From positions 439,835,377 to 439,899,376 of the forward strand of contig NC_092875.1 of assembly GCF_028372415.1 (NCBI RefSeq): 64,000 nucleotides of DNA, read 5' to 3'. Both the position numbers and the translations under genes were made by a program. The stretch's first letter is position 1; each line of letters starts with the position of its first letter. Positions 32,352 to 42,445 of the stretch are shown here, in pieces. This DNA is from Notamacropus eugenii (Eukaryota > Chordata > Mammalia > Diprotodontia > Macropodidae). The notes beneath the pieces are model-generated. The model saw only the letters and a list, made by a program, of their open reading frames with translations, was not told the origin of the DNA and made no database searches.

Positions 32352-32997
32352 GATAATAACTCTTTTCCTGGCTTTAAGATAAATCTCTTTGTCTGTGTCA
32401 CAGGGAGCTCTGTCCCACAGTTTTTATGCCTAAAATTTCAGGCTTTGTATGTTGTGGCCTCTGGTTCTTACAGCCAGAAATTAAAATGCTGCAAATTACC
32501 TGGTACTGAGCTGGCTAGTGTTTGAAAGCAGAGGTCAGTTAGGTCTTTTGGGGTTTCCCTGTAGTTACTGTAGAGATAGCTCATTAAGTGTGGGGATGGG
32601 TTGGTCTGGACACCAGAGTCTCCTCTGCTGGGGTCGAACATATGCAAGCTCAGCTGTCTATGCTAGTATCTTCCAGATTCCACTGGGTTGCTGAGGCACA
32701 CCTGCGGTCCTCATATTGGAACCCCCTGGGGTTCAGGATCTTCTCTCAGTTTATTGAGGTGAGGCTGTCTGGGACAGCTCTGATCCTGCACTGGTTGCCT
32801 TTGGCCACAGCAAGAGGAACCCTCCTTAGTGATCTTTCTAGCCTCCCAGGCTGAGTGTCTGTTTACCTCTTCTTCTGCTCCCACTGTTCCAGTGTTTTTC
32901 CTGGGTAGATATTCTCTGGACTTGTCAAGGTCAACAAGGGGGGGTGGGAAGATAGCAATTATCAGTCACTCTGCTATCTTGCCTTCTGGAATTGAAC
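32352..32997 (-). promoter_or_regulatory. L1 5' UTR (internal promoter region)
   Basis: The 5' UTR of the full-length L1, GC-richer than its surroundings. In L1 this region holds the internal promoter, but I cannot point to specific factor sites. The 5' end is near 32997, next to the probable TSD 'caagactcattatctt' (32998-33013). Confidence 0.7.
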
Positions 32998-33013
32998 AAG
33001 ACTCATTATCTTG

Positions 33014-33529
33014 TTGAAAAATTGAAATTATTATATTTGAAATGTGCTGTCACTGATAAGTTCTGTGTCTTTGTGTATAGAATTTGATCTGATGTTTTGA
33101 AGAATGATAATCTGTAGACATAAGATTCTGAGAAGTTCTTTTTTGGATATTAGGACCACAGATATGAAGATCAGCACAGGCCAGCTATGAATTCAGTGTG
33201 CATCACCATCCAAGAAGATTAATGAAGATACAGATGCCCCAACCTCAATCCATAATGCAGTGAAGAACTTGATAATTCCCAAAGAAAGGATGGAGCTTAT
33301 AAATGCCACATTGATCACCGGACAAATTCAACAAATGCAACTGTCAGGCTAAGATACCTCCAAGAGAGTGTAGCTTCAGAGAAAGTAAATGGAGCATTGG
33401 ATTGACCCTTCTTTCTCCACTTATTCTTGGATGATTTTGGTGACAGAAGTTGCAGGATGAAGGTCTATGAGAAGGCTGAACAGCCCAGAAAGGGAAGACA
33501 CAATTGATAATTGTCATGCCCCAGAGAAG
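33014..33529. other. No recognised feature
   Basis: No repeat family or motif-bearing frame recognised. Confidence 0.45.
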
Positions 33530-33583
33530 GAAAGAAAGGAAAAATCATGTATTAAGCACCTAAGATGCACTGGGAACTTTGCT

Positions 33584-33589
33584 AAATGC
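33584..33589 (+). repeat. Left 6-bp TSD of solo LTR
   Basis: AAATGC, repeated at 34174-34179. Confidence 0.8.
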
Positions 33590-34173
33590 TGTTCGGCCTT
33601 GAGGCCAAAGGGCTACCCGAGCCTTTTCTTACCTGTTGTCCAGGTCTTCGGAGATCAACCAGATAAACGTGTTGAGAGAAGAGACTTTCCAGAGTCGAAC
33701 AAGGGTTAGGCTTTATTCAGGATCTTAGTTACATGTGCAGGGTGATTCTTCCTCAGGAGAGAGGAATCCTCCTCCTCCCAAGGGGCAAAGATCGTACAGC
33801 AAGAGGATGGGAGCAGGAGAGGGGAGGGACCTTCTGCCCTCTAAGGGCCCCTTAGTGAGAAGAGCACCTTCAGGCTTTCCTGTCCCTACTTAAGCTCTCC
33901 CGCCGCATAGTTTGCACGTGAATACCGTGCCTGCTCTCAGCCCTTAGCTAGTCAACAACAGGTGTGCTCAGACCATGGGCCAATCTCAAGGGTGGGATGC
34001 TCTCCCCAGCAAGTTTCCTACGGAGAAGAGGCGGAAATGCACAAGATAGCCCATGTCTCACGCCTCAATTCCCAGCTGTTCCCTGGGGGCCTCATGAGAA
34101 CTCTGAGGTTTAGAAGTCCTCACCTTTACCTGCCCGAGACTGTCCACGTGAAACTGAGCTTACACCCCCAACA
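33590..34173 (-). mobile_element. Solo LTR of an endogenous retrovirus, ERVK/class II-like (fossil)
   Basis: A 584-bp unit with TG...CA ends lies between 6-bp direct repeats (AAATGC), inside a MIR. A 6-bp duplication is the size typical of class II (betaretrovirus-like) integrases. On the minus strand there is an AATAAA (complement of 'ctttatt' near 33711) about 120 bp before the end, consistent with a polyadenylation signal in R/U5, so the LTR reads on the minus strand. It is GC-richer than its surroundings. No internal viral sequence is present; it arose by LTR-LTR recombination. The exact TSD suggests it is younger than most repeats nearby. Confidence 0.8.
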
Positions 34174-34179
34174 AAATGC
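34174..34179 (+). repeat. Right 6-bp TSD of solo LTR
   Basis: AAATGC; MIR sequence continues from here. Confidence 0.8.
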
Positions 34180-34739
34180 CTTACCAAAATTATCATTTAT
34201 GATCTCACAATGATTCTGGGAGGAAAGTGTTATTATCCTCTCTATTGTATGTTTAGCAAACTGAGGCAGACCTTGCCCAAGGTCACACAGTTAGCAAATA
34301 ACTAAGACTGGATTTAAACTTACATCTTGCTGAGGGCAGATGCAGTATTTTACCAACTGGACAACTTAGCTATCATTAGAGGATTCACTCAGTGACAAGA
34401 CATCAGAACTTTGTCATTGTGTGTTCCTTCTAGATCATAACTCATCCAAAACAAGATGCAAAAAAGTCAATGGGTATTTCCTGGGGTTTCTCACACCATG
34501 AAAGCACTTCACATTAGTTTTGGACAGTCGAACTAAGAGACAACCATGGAGTTGGTATTGAGCCTATTCTGACTGTTTAACATTTCCATGGATACATTTA
34601 GAGGGAATGAAACTCATGACTGAACTTCAAAAGAAAATATTTACAATTCATCTTTCTTAACCAAAAAGTGAGATCAAGAGCAAGCCTTTGGAGCTAGTAT
34701 GGATAAACCTCTTTATCACCAGAAGGGGCAGGGAAGAGC

Positions 34740-35035
34740 CTGAGCAACATCCTATGGTGACAATCACTTCCCTCAAAGAGCTTATAATCTAATGGGGAAG
34801 AAAAGAAGTATGTACAAATAAGCCATATGAAGGATAAATAGAAAATAAAAAAAAGGAATGTACTAGAATTAAGACTTGAGAAAGACTTACTGGAGAAGAT
34901 AAGATTTTATTTGGGACTTCAAGAAAACCAATAGGCAAAGATAAGGACAGAGAGCATTCCAGGTATGGGGTACAGTCAGAGAAAATGTCTGGAGCCAAGA
35001 GGTAGAGTTTTATACTATTTTTGGAATAGAACAGA
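34740..35035 (-). repeat. L2 LINE 3' region, antisense
   Basis: 'ctcaaagagcttataatctaat', 'aagcc atatgaaggataaata', 'gagcattccaggtatgggg' and 'gaaaatgtctggagcc' are the reverse complement of the L2 3' end ('cctggaatgctc' block included). Confidence 0.8.
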
Positions 35036-35790
35036 GAGCTGAAAACAGGGCAGAGTAGTCCTAAGGAGACAACAGGTAGAAGCTCTGAGTAAAGGTTTTC
35101 AACCTAGGTATGAAAGCATGGAGGAATGGGCAACTACTGCCAAAAGATACCTGACCTAGGGAAACCAAGGAGGCGCTGAGCCCATGAGTGGTAAATGGTA
35201 AGGTTCTATCAAAGGAAAGCCACTAAACTCTTTCCAAAAATTTCTCTGCTTGTATAAAACAGGAGTCTCCTGGTGTGATGCCTCATGGGGTAATAGCAAG
35301 TCGGGTATCCCAACCCAAGTAGGCATGTTAGTTGCCTTTCACTGCTACTTTGAACAAATGGCAAAATTATAGCACGTTCCCCAGCAGCTTGTCAGGGGAA
35401 TCTGCTAGGGTCAAAGATTTTCTGTTAGAGGGTAAAAGGCAACATATTTGGACTTCAAAGGAGCAGTTTATTCTGTAAGATTAAGCTTGTGGATGGGCAG
35501 ACTTGCATTGTCTTGGGACAAAGTACAGAGAATGGATAAATAAACAGTTTAGAAAAGCCAAAATAGATGCAATGGAAAAGACAATAGACCTAATACTACT
35601 AGATCACACACATATTCATTTCCTAGGGGAAGTCAAACAATTGGTCAATGATCAAGATCCCCAGACCATAATGTAGGCTGAGAAGTAAAATTAGTACACA
35701 TGTTGGCATCCTGCTGGGAGGGACTGAAAGCTGCTTCCTTTCTTAGAAGAGAGGAGGGAAGAGTATTTCCATCAATATTGGGGAAGAAAA
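35036..35790. other. No recognised feature
   Basis: 35036-35260 may continue the antisense L2 in degraded form; the rest is unassigned. Confidence 0.4.
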
Positions 35791-35962
35791 CCTGCCTTGA
35801 AACAATAACCCAGAGTTTCACTAGGAAAGCTGCAATAACAATAACAGTAATGCTAATAACTTTGAAAACTTTAAAATATTATATGGATTCTAGTTATTAG
35901 CATTACTACATTATTATTGTAGCTTTTCCTAGTGGGGCTCTGGGTTATTGTTTCAAGGCAGG
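35791..35962. repeat. Near-perfect inverted repeat, 71-bp arms, 30-bp loop
   Basis: Arm 1 (35791-35861) starts 'cctgccttgaaacaataacc'; arm 2 (35892-35962) is its reverse complement and ends 'ggttattgtttcaaggcagg'. The outer 25 bp are identical, and the whole alignment is about 88% by eye with three clustered mismatches, one or two one-base gaps and a few single changes. The inner 12 bp (agttattagcat) also pair perfectly. A transcript from either strand would fold into a long hairpin. I see no terminal TA or other TSD that would prove a MITE. Confidence 0.92.
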
Positions 35963-36014
35963 CATGCCCCTTTCTACCTTTTTTCTCTGACTTTTAAAAA
36001 AATTTCTCTCTCTC

Positions 36015-36110
36015 TAGTCATCTAGTAGACATAGTGTATAAGGGGTTTGACTTGAATCAGAAAGACCTGTGGTCAAATCCTGGTATACATACATCCTTGT
36101 TCTGTGATGC
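36015..36110 (+). repeat. MIR-like SINE head fragment
   Basis: 'agacatagtgtataaggggtt', 'gaatcagaaagacctgtggtc' and 'aaatcctggtatacat' resemble the sense MIR 5' part. Confidence 0.45.
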
Positions 36111-36279
36111 CAACATGTGTACTTTGATTTAAATGCCCTTCCTGTAGTTTAAATAAGTTATTCTTGGTTATGGAAAATCTGTTAAGATACTCTAGTCCCT
36201 AAAACTTTCATTGGATTATCTAATTATAGAGTGAATCTTAAAAAAATTGTTGCAGGTGGTTACAAGAGGTCAGTGAGAC

Positions 36280-36425
36280 AATATATGCAGTAGAAAGTGC
36301 ACTATATTAAAAGTGAGAAGATGTGGGTATAAGAGCTATACATCACATACATCTATTAATCATGATCATTTCTTTTAACTGCTAGGAATTTCAGTTTCCT
36401 CACCTCTAAAACTGGAGTAACAATA
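36280..36425 (+). repeat. MIR-like SINE fragment
   Basis: 'gcagtagaaagtgcactat', 'aaaagtgagaagatgtgggt' and 'aatttcagtttcctcacctct' match sense MIR with CORE. Confidence 0.6.
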
Positions 36426-36754
36426 TGGAAACTGCCCACTGTTAATAACTGTGGACAAAAAAAGAATCCATGAGTCTAGGATAAACACACCCTTTCAGCC
36501 CCAGAGTAGTCAGAGAGATCAGGGTACCATCATAGGTCACTAGAGTGACATGAGCTCTGGGTAGACCCGTGCCACCATCATTCTGATCAAGTACAAAGGG
36601 AACAGGTAATACCCAAACTCATGAAAATGAAAACCAGCAGGTAGTCAGTTCTCTATCTACAAGTAGGTAAGTCCTGGGAGATGTAAAGAGCATATATAGA
36701 GTAACAGCATGAGTCCCTTTCCAAAGATGATTATTGAAATACTTCTGTACATTT
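36426..36754. other. No recognised feature
   Basis: Unassigned sequence. Confidence 0.4.
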
Positions 36755-36949
36755 CTTAGATAACAGATGTGTGTTCATCCTTTGTTGCCAAAGACCATGC
36801 CATCAGAGAAATATTCACATGACTTGCACTTGACTTTGTTTTGAGTGAGGGAGGGCTATACAGGTCACCAGTCTCACTTCTCCTCCAGCACCATTTGAAT
36901 CCAGTAACCAGATATTCATCAGGATGACTGAACATGAACTAGAATGAGA
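36755..36949 (-). repeat. Dispersed marsupial repeat 'family X', copy B
   Basis: 'catgacttgcacttgactttg', 'gagtgagggagggctata', 'aggtcaccagtctcacttc' and 'accagatattcatcagga' are the reverse complement of the blocks in copy A (1290-1555). Confidence 0.65.
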
Positions 36950-37080
36950 CAATTGGGATTAAGTGATTTGCCCAAGGTCACACAGCTAGTGAGTGTCAAG
37001 TGTCTGAGGTGAGATTTGAACTTAGGTCCTTCTGACTCCTGCACTGGTGCTCTATCCACTGCACCACCTAGCTGCCCCAG
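36950..37080 (-). repeat. MIR/MAR-type SINE 5' half
   Basis: Antisense 'cccaaggtcacacagctagt', 'gatttgaacttaggtcctt' and the head 'tatccactgcaccacctagctgcccc'. It abuts copy B of family X and could be part of the same composite unit. Confidence 0.8.
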
Positions 37081-37956
37081 ATAACAGAATACTACTAAAC
37101 TGAAGGAAAAGTGTAACTGATATGCCATGGTACTGGGTCTTGACTCTTCCATTTTGAAGGTCAGAATCAGCATGAGGATGGCAAAACTGCTACTGGATAA
37201 CTTAGCATCTATAAGTTGAAAGAGGGAGGTATGCTGGAGACTGAATTATATACAAAGGAGATAAGTCAAAGAAAATAATAGTCAAATGTAACAGAGGGAA
37301 ATCTAGGAATTAATACCAGAGAACAAGCTGTGGGAGTTTTCAATGCCAATAAGTTAAATTTATATGCCAAGCATTTTTTGACCTACAGGTCATTCTTGTA
37401 TATAAACTCCCATCTCCACCCTTTATCTATTTGTGATAGTATATGCCCTGACAATAGAAATCAGAAGGATAGTGTTTGATAGTGTCTATCCCTCTTCTGT
37501 AGGGCACTCTCCATGATGTGGCATCGGGGTGTGTGTAAATAGCAGTCAAAGGAAGCATATACCAGTTTGAAAGCATGAGAATTCTTGGTGGACTTCCATC
37601 ATATTCATCTGACATTCCCTATCCACAAAGCTCTGGAGTTGGCACTACCTATGACAGGACTTCAGATAATGACTATGATTTTTTTTTTACCCTCAGTGGA
37701 CACAGAGAATTTTATGGAATCAGGAAAGACCAAGATCTTTATAGGTCTTTTAAACCAATGACTAATGGAAAGATTATTTTGATTCACAGAATGTAAGGGA
37801 GATTTGGCTAGAGAGTCACTGGGTTCACAACTTGTATTACTGTAGGTGATTCATCTTCCAGTAGGATCAGTTATAGACCTCCTGGACGTGACAAGTGCTG
37901 ACTTACAAAATTATGGTCAGTGGGACATTTAGATGTGACCATGGAAGGCCACATCA
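37081..37956. other. No recognised feature
   Basis: Several short frames without motifs; no repeat recognised. Confidence 0.45.
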
Positions 37957-38217
37957 GGATTGCTAGGTGGTACAGTGGATAGACTACCAGGCCTGGGGAG
38001 TCAGGAAGTCTCATCTTCCTGAGTTCAAATGTGGCCGCAGATACTTACTAGTTGTGTGACCCTGAACAAGTCTCTTATTCCTGTTTGCCTCAGATTCCTC
38101 ATCTGTAAAGTGGTCTGGAAAAGGAAATGGCAAACCATTCTAATATCTTTGCCTAGAAAATCTCAAATAGGGTCATGAAGAGTCTGACATGACTGAAAAA
38201 TGCCTGAACAGCAACAG
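37957..38217 (+). repeat. MAR1-type CORE-SINE with RTE-derived tail, near full length
   Basis: Head 'gattgctaggtggtacagtgg', 'cctgagttcaaatgtgg', CORE 'gtttgcctcagattcctcatctgtaaa', 'aaatggcaaaccattctaat', tail 'aagagtctgacatgactga' and 'gcctgaacagcaacag'. Confidence 0.92.
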
Positions 38218-38284
38218 AAGGCCAATCACCTGAGAAGTTTCCAATTCGTTCAGTGGACAGGCTGACATAGCAGTATAGATTAGC

Positions 38285-38400
38285 CAAAATGGGGTTGGAT
38301 TTGAGTCTAAGGACCTAAATTCAAATCACCTCTCTGCTATTTATTATTACTGTGACAGTAGGGAAATAATTTAAGCTTTCTCAGTTCTTATAGGTTACAA
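38285..38400 (+). repeat. MIR-like SINE fragment
   Basis: 'gatttgagtctaaggaccta', 'aattcaaatcacctctctgc' and 'aataatttaagctttctcagt' fit a diverged sense MIR. Confidence 0.5.
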
Positions 38401-38823
38401 ATTTCTACATCCTGAGCAGAGATAAGAAGATGTCTTCTGATCGCACTCTACAATGCCATTGAACTGTTATAGAATCCTTGAGAATTAGAAAATTGAAACA
38501 TCCCTAATGAGTGTAAGAGATGAGGTTTCATTTTTCCTTTATAAAAAAAGACAGCTTGAGAAGCATCTTTGAATGAACTGCTACCCCACACATACATACA
38601 CAAACTCATAAATACACACTACATATTAGTAGTATGATACAATGTTTCTAATAAACAGTGGCATTAACTTTGTGCTACTATGGATGTTAGTATATCCCTC
38701 CACTAACTGATCTGAGATCATAAATTTCTGCTCTTGTAAGCTATCTGGTGAAAAGTTATTTATTTCTCAAACTATGACCCTCCCAAGGTCCCAGGTAAGT
38801 TCTCCTTAACAGCACCACAACTT
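38401..38823. other. No recognised feature
   Basis: Unassigned sequence up to the TSD of the actin retrocopy. Confidence 0.4.
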
Positions 38824-38839
38824 TGAGAGCTGCTATCTT
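38824..38839 (+). repeat. Left TSD of the ACTB retrocopy
   Basis: TGAGAGCTGCTATCTT, 16 bp, exact match to 40562-40577. Confidence 0.93.
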
Positions 38840-40561
38840 TTTGTTTTCTTTAATGTGTGCACTTTTATTTGAACTGGTCTTAAGTCAGTGTACAGGTAAA
38901 GCTCCTCCCCTCCCCCAAGTACTGGCACCAATCTCATAAAACTGGCAGGGAGACTGTCAAGTCTTCATTCACATCTATGTTGGTGGCAGGGAGGGAATTT
39001 AGGGGGCCATTCAATACGGCTGACAATTACAAAAAGGAACAAGTATTAAGGCAGAAGATACAAGTTTTTTTTAAAGGATTACATTAATTTACATGTAAAG
39101 CAATACCAGTACCTTCCTTCCTGCCCCCCTCCCATCTGGATTTGTTACTTAACTCCTTTGAGCTCCTTTGCTCTAACAGGGTACTCATGGAGCTCATTAC
39201 TCTGTAACAATGCATTATAGAATATTTGGAATGACTTAAAAAAACACAAATGTACAATCACGAGTCCTGAAGACACATTGTAGAACTTTGGGGATGTTTA
39301 CCTCCAACATACTTAGACTGTTCATCACCTTCAGCGTTTCAGTTCTTAAATCCTGAGTCAAGAGCCAAAAAAAAAAAAAAAAATCAAATAAAGTCATGCC
39401 AATCTCATCTCTTTTTTTTGGGCAATTATCATGTCACACCCTTTTGACAAAAAAAAAAAAATCAAAGAAACACACAGTCCATTTAGAAGCAATTGAAGTG
39501 GATAATGGAGGGCCCAGATTCATCATACTTCTGTTTGCTGATCAGCATCTGCTGGAAGGTGGAAAGAGACACCAGGATGCAGCCTCTAGTCCAGGCAGAG
39601 TATTTGTGCTCAGGTTGGGCAATGATCTTGATTTTCATTGTGCTGGGAGCTCAGGCTGTAATCTCCTTCTGCATCCTATCGGCAATGCCTGGGTACATGG
39701 TGGTACCATCAGACAATACGGTATTGGCACACAAATCCTTACTGATATCAACATCACACTTCATGACTGAGTTAAAGGTACTTTTGTGGATTCCATACCT
39801 AAGAAAGACGGCTGGAAGAGAGCTTCTGGGCACTGGAACCTCTCGTTGCCAGTGGTGATAACCTGACCATCAGGGAGTTCATAACTCTTTTCCAGAGAGG
39901 AGCTAGATGCAGCAGTAGCCATCTCCTGCTCAAAGTCTAAGGTGACATAACACAGCATCTCCTTGATGTCACACACTATTTCCCTCTCAGCTGTAGTAAT
40001 GAAACTGTACCCTCTCTCAGTCAGGATCTTCATGAGGTAGTCTGTCAGATCATGGCCAGCCAGATCCAGATGAAGGATGGCATGGGGAAGGGCATAACCT
40101 TCATCGATGGGTACAAAGTGGGTCACACCATCACTGGAGTCAATCACAATACCAGTGGTACGAGAGGCAGACAGGGACAGTACAGCCTGGATGGCAATGT
40201 ACACGGCTGGGGTATTGAAGGTCTCAAACATAATCTGAGTCATCTTTTCTCCGTCGGCTTTAGGATTCAGGGAGGCTTCTGTGAGCAGCACAGGGTGCTC
40301 TTCAGGGGCCACACAGAGTTCATTGTAGAAAATATGATGCCAGATCTTCTCCATGTCATCCAAGTTGGTGACAATACCATGTTCGATGAGGTGCTTCAGG
40401 GTCAGAATACTTCTTGCTCTTGGTCTCATTCCCCACATAGCTGTCTTTCTGGCCTATACCCACCATCACACCCTGATGTCTGGGGCACCCAACAATGGAG
40501 GGGAAGACGACCTGAGGGGCATCAGCTCCTGAAAAACCAGCTTGGTGGGAGAGCTCACCTC
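38840..40561 (-). pseudogene. ACTB: ACTB processed pseudogene (beta-actin)
   Basis: This is a retrocopy of the beta-actin mRNA, antisense to the window. From right to left: '[28 protein letters not shown]' near 40500-40430; a 225-codon open frame 40438-39761 with '[36 protein letters not shown]'; then '[37 protein letters not shown]' at about 39770-39651; and a C-terminus with stop at 39485-39483. The 3' UTR is the beta-actin type, not gamma: antisense of 'gagattggcatgactttattt', 'cttaagaccagttcaaataaaagtgcacac' with the poly(A) signal near 38870, and a T-run tail next to 38840. It is 5'-truncated at about codon 14-18, has no introns and carries frameshifts in the first and last parts. Perfect 16-bp TSDs mark it as a clean L1-mediated insertion. 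Confidence 0.96.
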
Positions 40562-40577
40562 TGAGAGCTGCTATCTT
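40562..40577 (+). repeat. Right TSD of the ACTB retrocopy
   Basis: TGAGAGCTGCTATCTT; see 38824-38839. Confidence 0.93.
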
Positions 40578-41638
40578 GCCCCTTTCCTCTCCTAGCTGAC
40601 TATGGTCATCTGTATTAGTTACACAGCTAGGGAAGATCCAATTCAGGATGAAGACACACAGAATGTTCCATTTCATTTCCAGTGTTCCTGAGTTCTCTAT
40701 AAGCTACAAGGCATATTCCATCAGTCTTATTGGGAGTCCTCAGATCTATACATTGGTAGTCCATTTTTTTCTTCCCTTGGTATTATGGTTAATTTATGAG
40801 ATAATCACTAAAAGGCAATTCCTACTAAATGGAAAAGTAATGTGAACATGGGAGAATTTCATGAGCTTCCCTTCCTAAAAGTAATTGGCACTTTTTTTCT
40901 TTTTTTAGAATTAGATGACACATATTTCAATGGATGCTTAATCTCATTGTGATATTCCCTCCTCCCATTCTTATCAATGACTGTCTGTCTATCCTTTGAT
41001 TTCTATTCTTTTTGTTGTCCTCTCCTTTATACTATTATCATAGTTAGGTCTATCATTTCCTTGGTTCTGCTTAGTTCACTTTCCATAAGTTTGTGCCTTC
41101 TCATACTTCTCTGTAATACTTGTATTCATAGTTTCTTGTAGAGCAAGAAATTACAAAAATGTACCACCATTTGTTCAGCTACTCCTCAAATGACAGATAC
41201 CTACTTTGTTTCAAGTTTTTTTTTGATTATATGACAATTTTGGTACATATTGTATCCTTTTATCAACTTCCTTAGGGTAAGACATTTACCTGATTGATAC
41301 TGGATAATATGCAAAGATTTTTCTCACAATTGGTTCTCTTCTTATCCTGTTTTGTTCATTCTTTTTCATGCAAAAGCTTTTCAATTTCATGTAATTGAAA
41401 TGATCTAATGTATCTGCTTTGATGACCTCTATCTCTTATTTGGTTAAGAATTCACCTTTTAGATTTGTTAATTTTTTATTAATTTATTTATTTCTAGTTT
41501 TTAGCAATCACTTCCAGAAGATTTTGAGTTCCAATTTTTCTCCACATCTTTCTCCTCTGCCCACCCCAAGAAAGCATGCATTCTCATCCTTTCCCCCAAT
41601 CTACCCTCCCTTTTATCTCAACTCCCTATTGTGTGTGG

Positions 41639-41640
<2 letters not shown>

Positions 41641-41675
<35 letters not shown>
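41641..41675 (+). repeat. 35-bp poly(G) homopolymer, followed by T10
   Basis: Thirty-five uninterrupted G residues at 41641-41675, then ten T. Such runs are rare in mammalian genomes. The matching place in related HAL1 sequence is a short C-rich/T-rich tract on the other strand, so this is an expansion of the element or an assembly artefact. It can form G-quadruplexes. It makes the 41419-41787 frame open with a Gly run that has no biological meaning. Confidence 0.95.
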
Positions 41676-41677
<2 letters not shown>

Positions 41678-42349
41678 TTTTTTTTCCCCTCTATTTTCTT
41701 ATAGGGCAAGTTAGATTTCTAAACCCCATTGCCTGTATGTCTTATTTCCCAGTTGCATGGAAAAACAATTTTAACATTAATTTCTAAAACTTTGACTTCC
41801 AGCTTTTCTCCCTTCCTCCCTCCCCACCCACCCCTATTGAGAAGGCAAGCAATTCAATATAGATGAAATATGTGCAGCAATGAAAAATACTTCCATAGCC
41901 GTTATATTGTGAAAGACTAACTATATTTCCCTCCATCCTACCCTCTGACCCATTTATTCTATTCTCTATTCTGACCTTGTCCCTCCTCAAAAGTGTTTAA
42001 TTCTAATTATCCCCCTCCTCTCATTTGCCTTCCCTTCTATCAGTCCCCAAGCCTTACTTATCCCCTTCCCCCCTACTTTCTTGTACTGTTAGATAAATTT
42101 TCATACTAAATTGGGTGTGCATGTTATTTCCTCCTCAAGCCAAATCTGATGAGAGTAAGGTTCACTCTTTCCCTCTCACCTCTTTCCTCTTCCCCTCCAT
42201 TGGAAAAGCTTTTTCTTATCTCTTTCATGAGAGTCAATTTACCCCATTCTATTTCTCCCTTTCTCCTTCTCCCACTATATTCTTCTCTCACCTTTAATTT
42301 TATTTTTTAGATATTATCCCTTCATATTTATCTCACCCTATGCCCTCTG

Positions 42350-42380
<31 letters not shown>

Positions 42381-42381
42381 A

Positions 42382-42445
<64 letters not shown>
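42350..42445 (+). repeat. (CT)n then (TA)n microsatellite
   Basis: CT units from about 42350 to 42378, then about 25 TA units from 42385 to 42443 with few breaks, inside the HAL1 inter-ORF region. A shorter AT tract at this position is part of the family sequence. Confidence 0.92.

Larger units (their letters stand above)
25542..32997 (-). mobile_element. Full-length decayed L1 LINE
   Basis: This is a complete L1 in minus orientation. It has a T-run and 3' UTR at 25542-25900, ORF2 from about 25905 to 30650 (interrupted by a separate L1 fragment at 28760-29744), a long pyrimidine-rich inter-ORF region at 30660-31298, ORF1 at 31299-32351, and a 5' UTR up to about 32997. Subtracting the insert leaves about 6.5 kb, a normal marsupial L1 length. 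ORF2 carries many stops and frameshifts, while ORF1 is nearly open. The imperfect flanking duplication and level of decay suggest an old, inactive copy. Confidence 0.9.
33530..34375 (-). repeat. MIR-like SINE, split by a solo LTR
   Basis: Antisense MIR in two parts. The left part, 33530-33589, has 'atgtattaagcacctaagatgc' and 'actttgctaaatgc'. The right part, 34174-34375, has 'ttaccaaaattatcatttatgat', 'aaactgaggcagacc', 'aaggtcacacagttagcaa' and 'ggatttaaacttacatctt'. Joined across the LTR they form one MIR in the correct order. Confidence 0.85.

Noticed and set aside
32205-32525. 106-codon plus-strand frame
   Set aside because: Antisense of L1 ORF1 and 5' UTR.
35791-35962. Calling the hairpin a microRNA gene
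   Set aside because: The stem is longer than typical precursors and there is no expression or conservation evidence; recorded as an inverted repeat instead.
39396-39858. Two overlapping plus-strand frames of about 120 codons
   Set aside because: Antisense of the actin C-terminus and 3' UTR.
40052-40564. 170-codon plus-strand open frame
   Set aside because: Antisense shadow of the beta-actin retrocopy.
41419-41787. 122-codon open frame with a glycine run
   Set aside because: Spans the poly(G) tract in an old L1/HAL1 junction; no gene.
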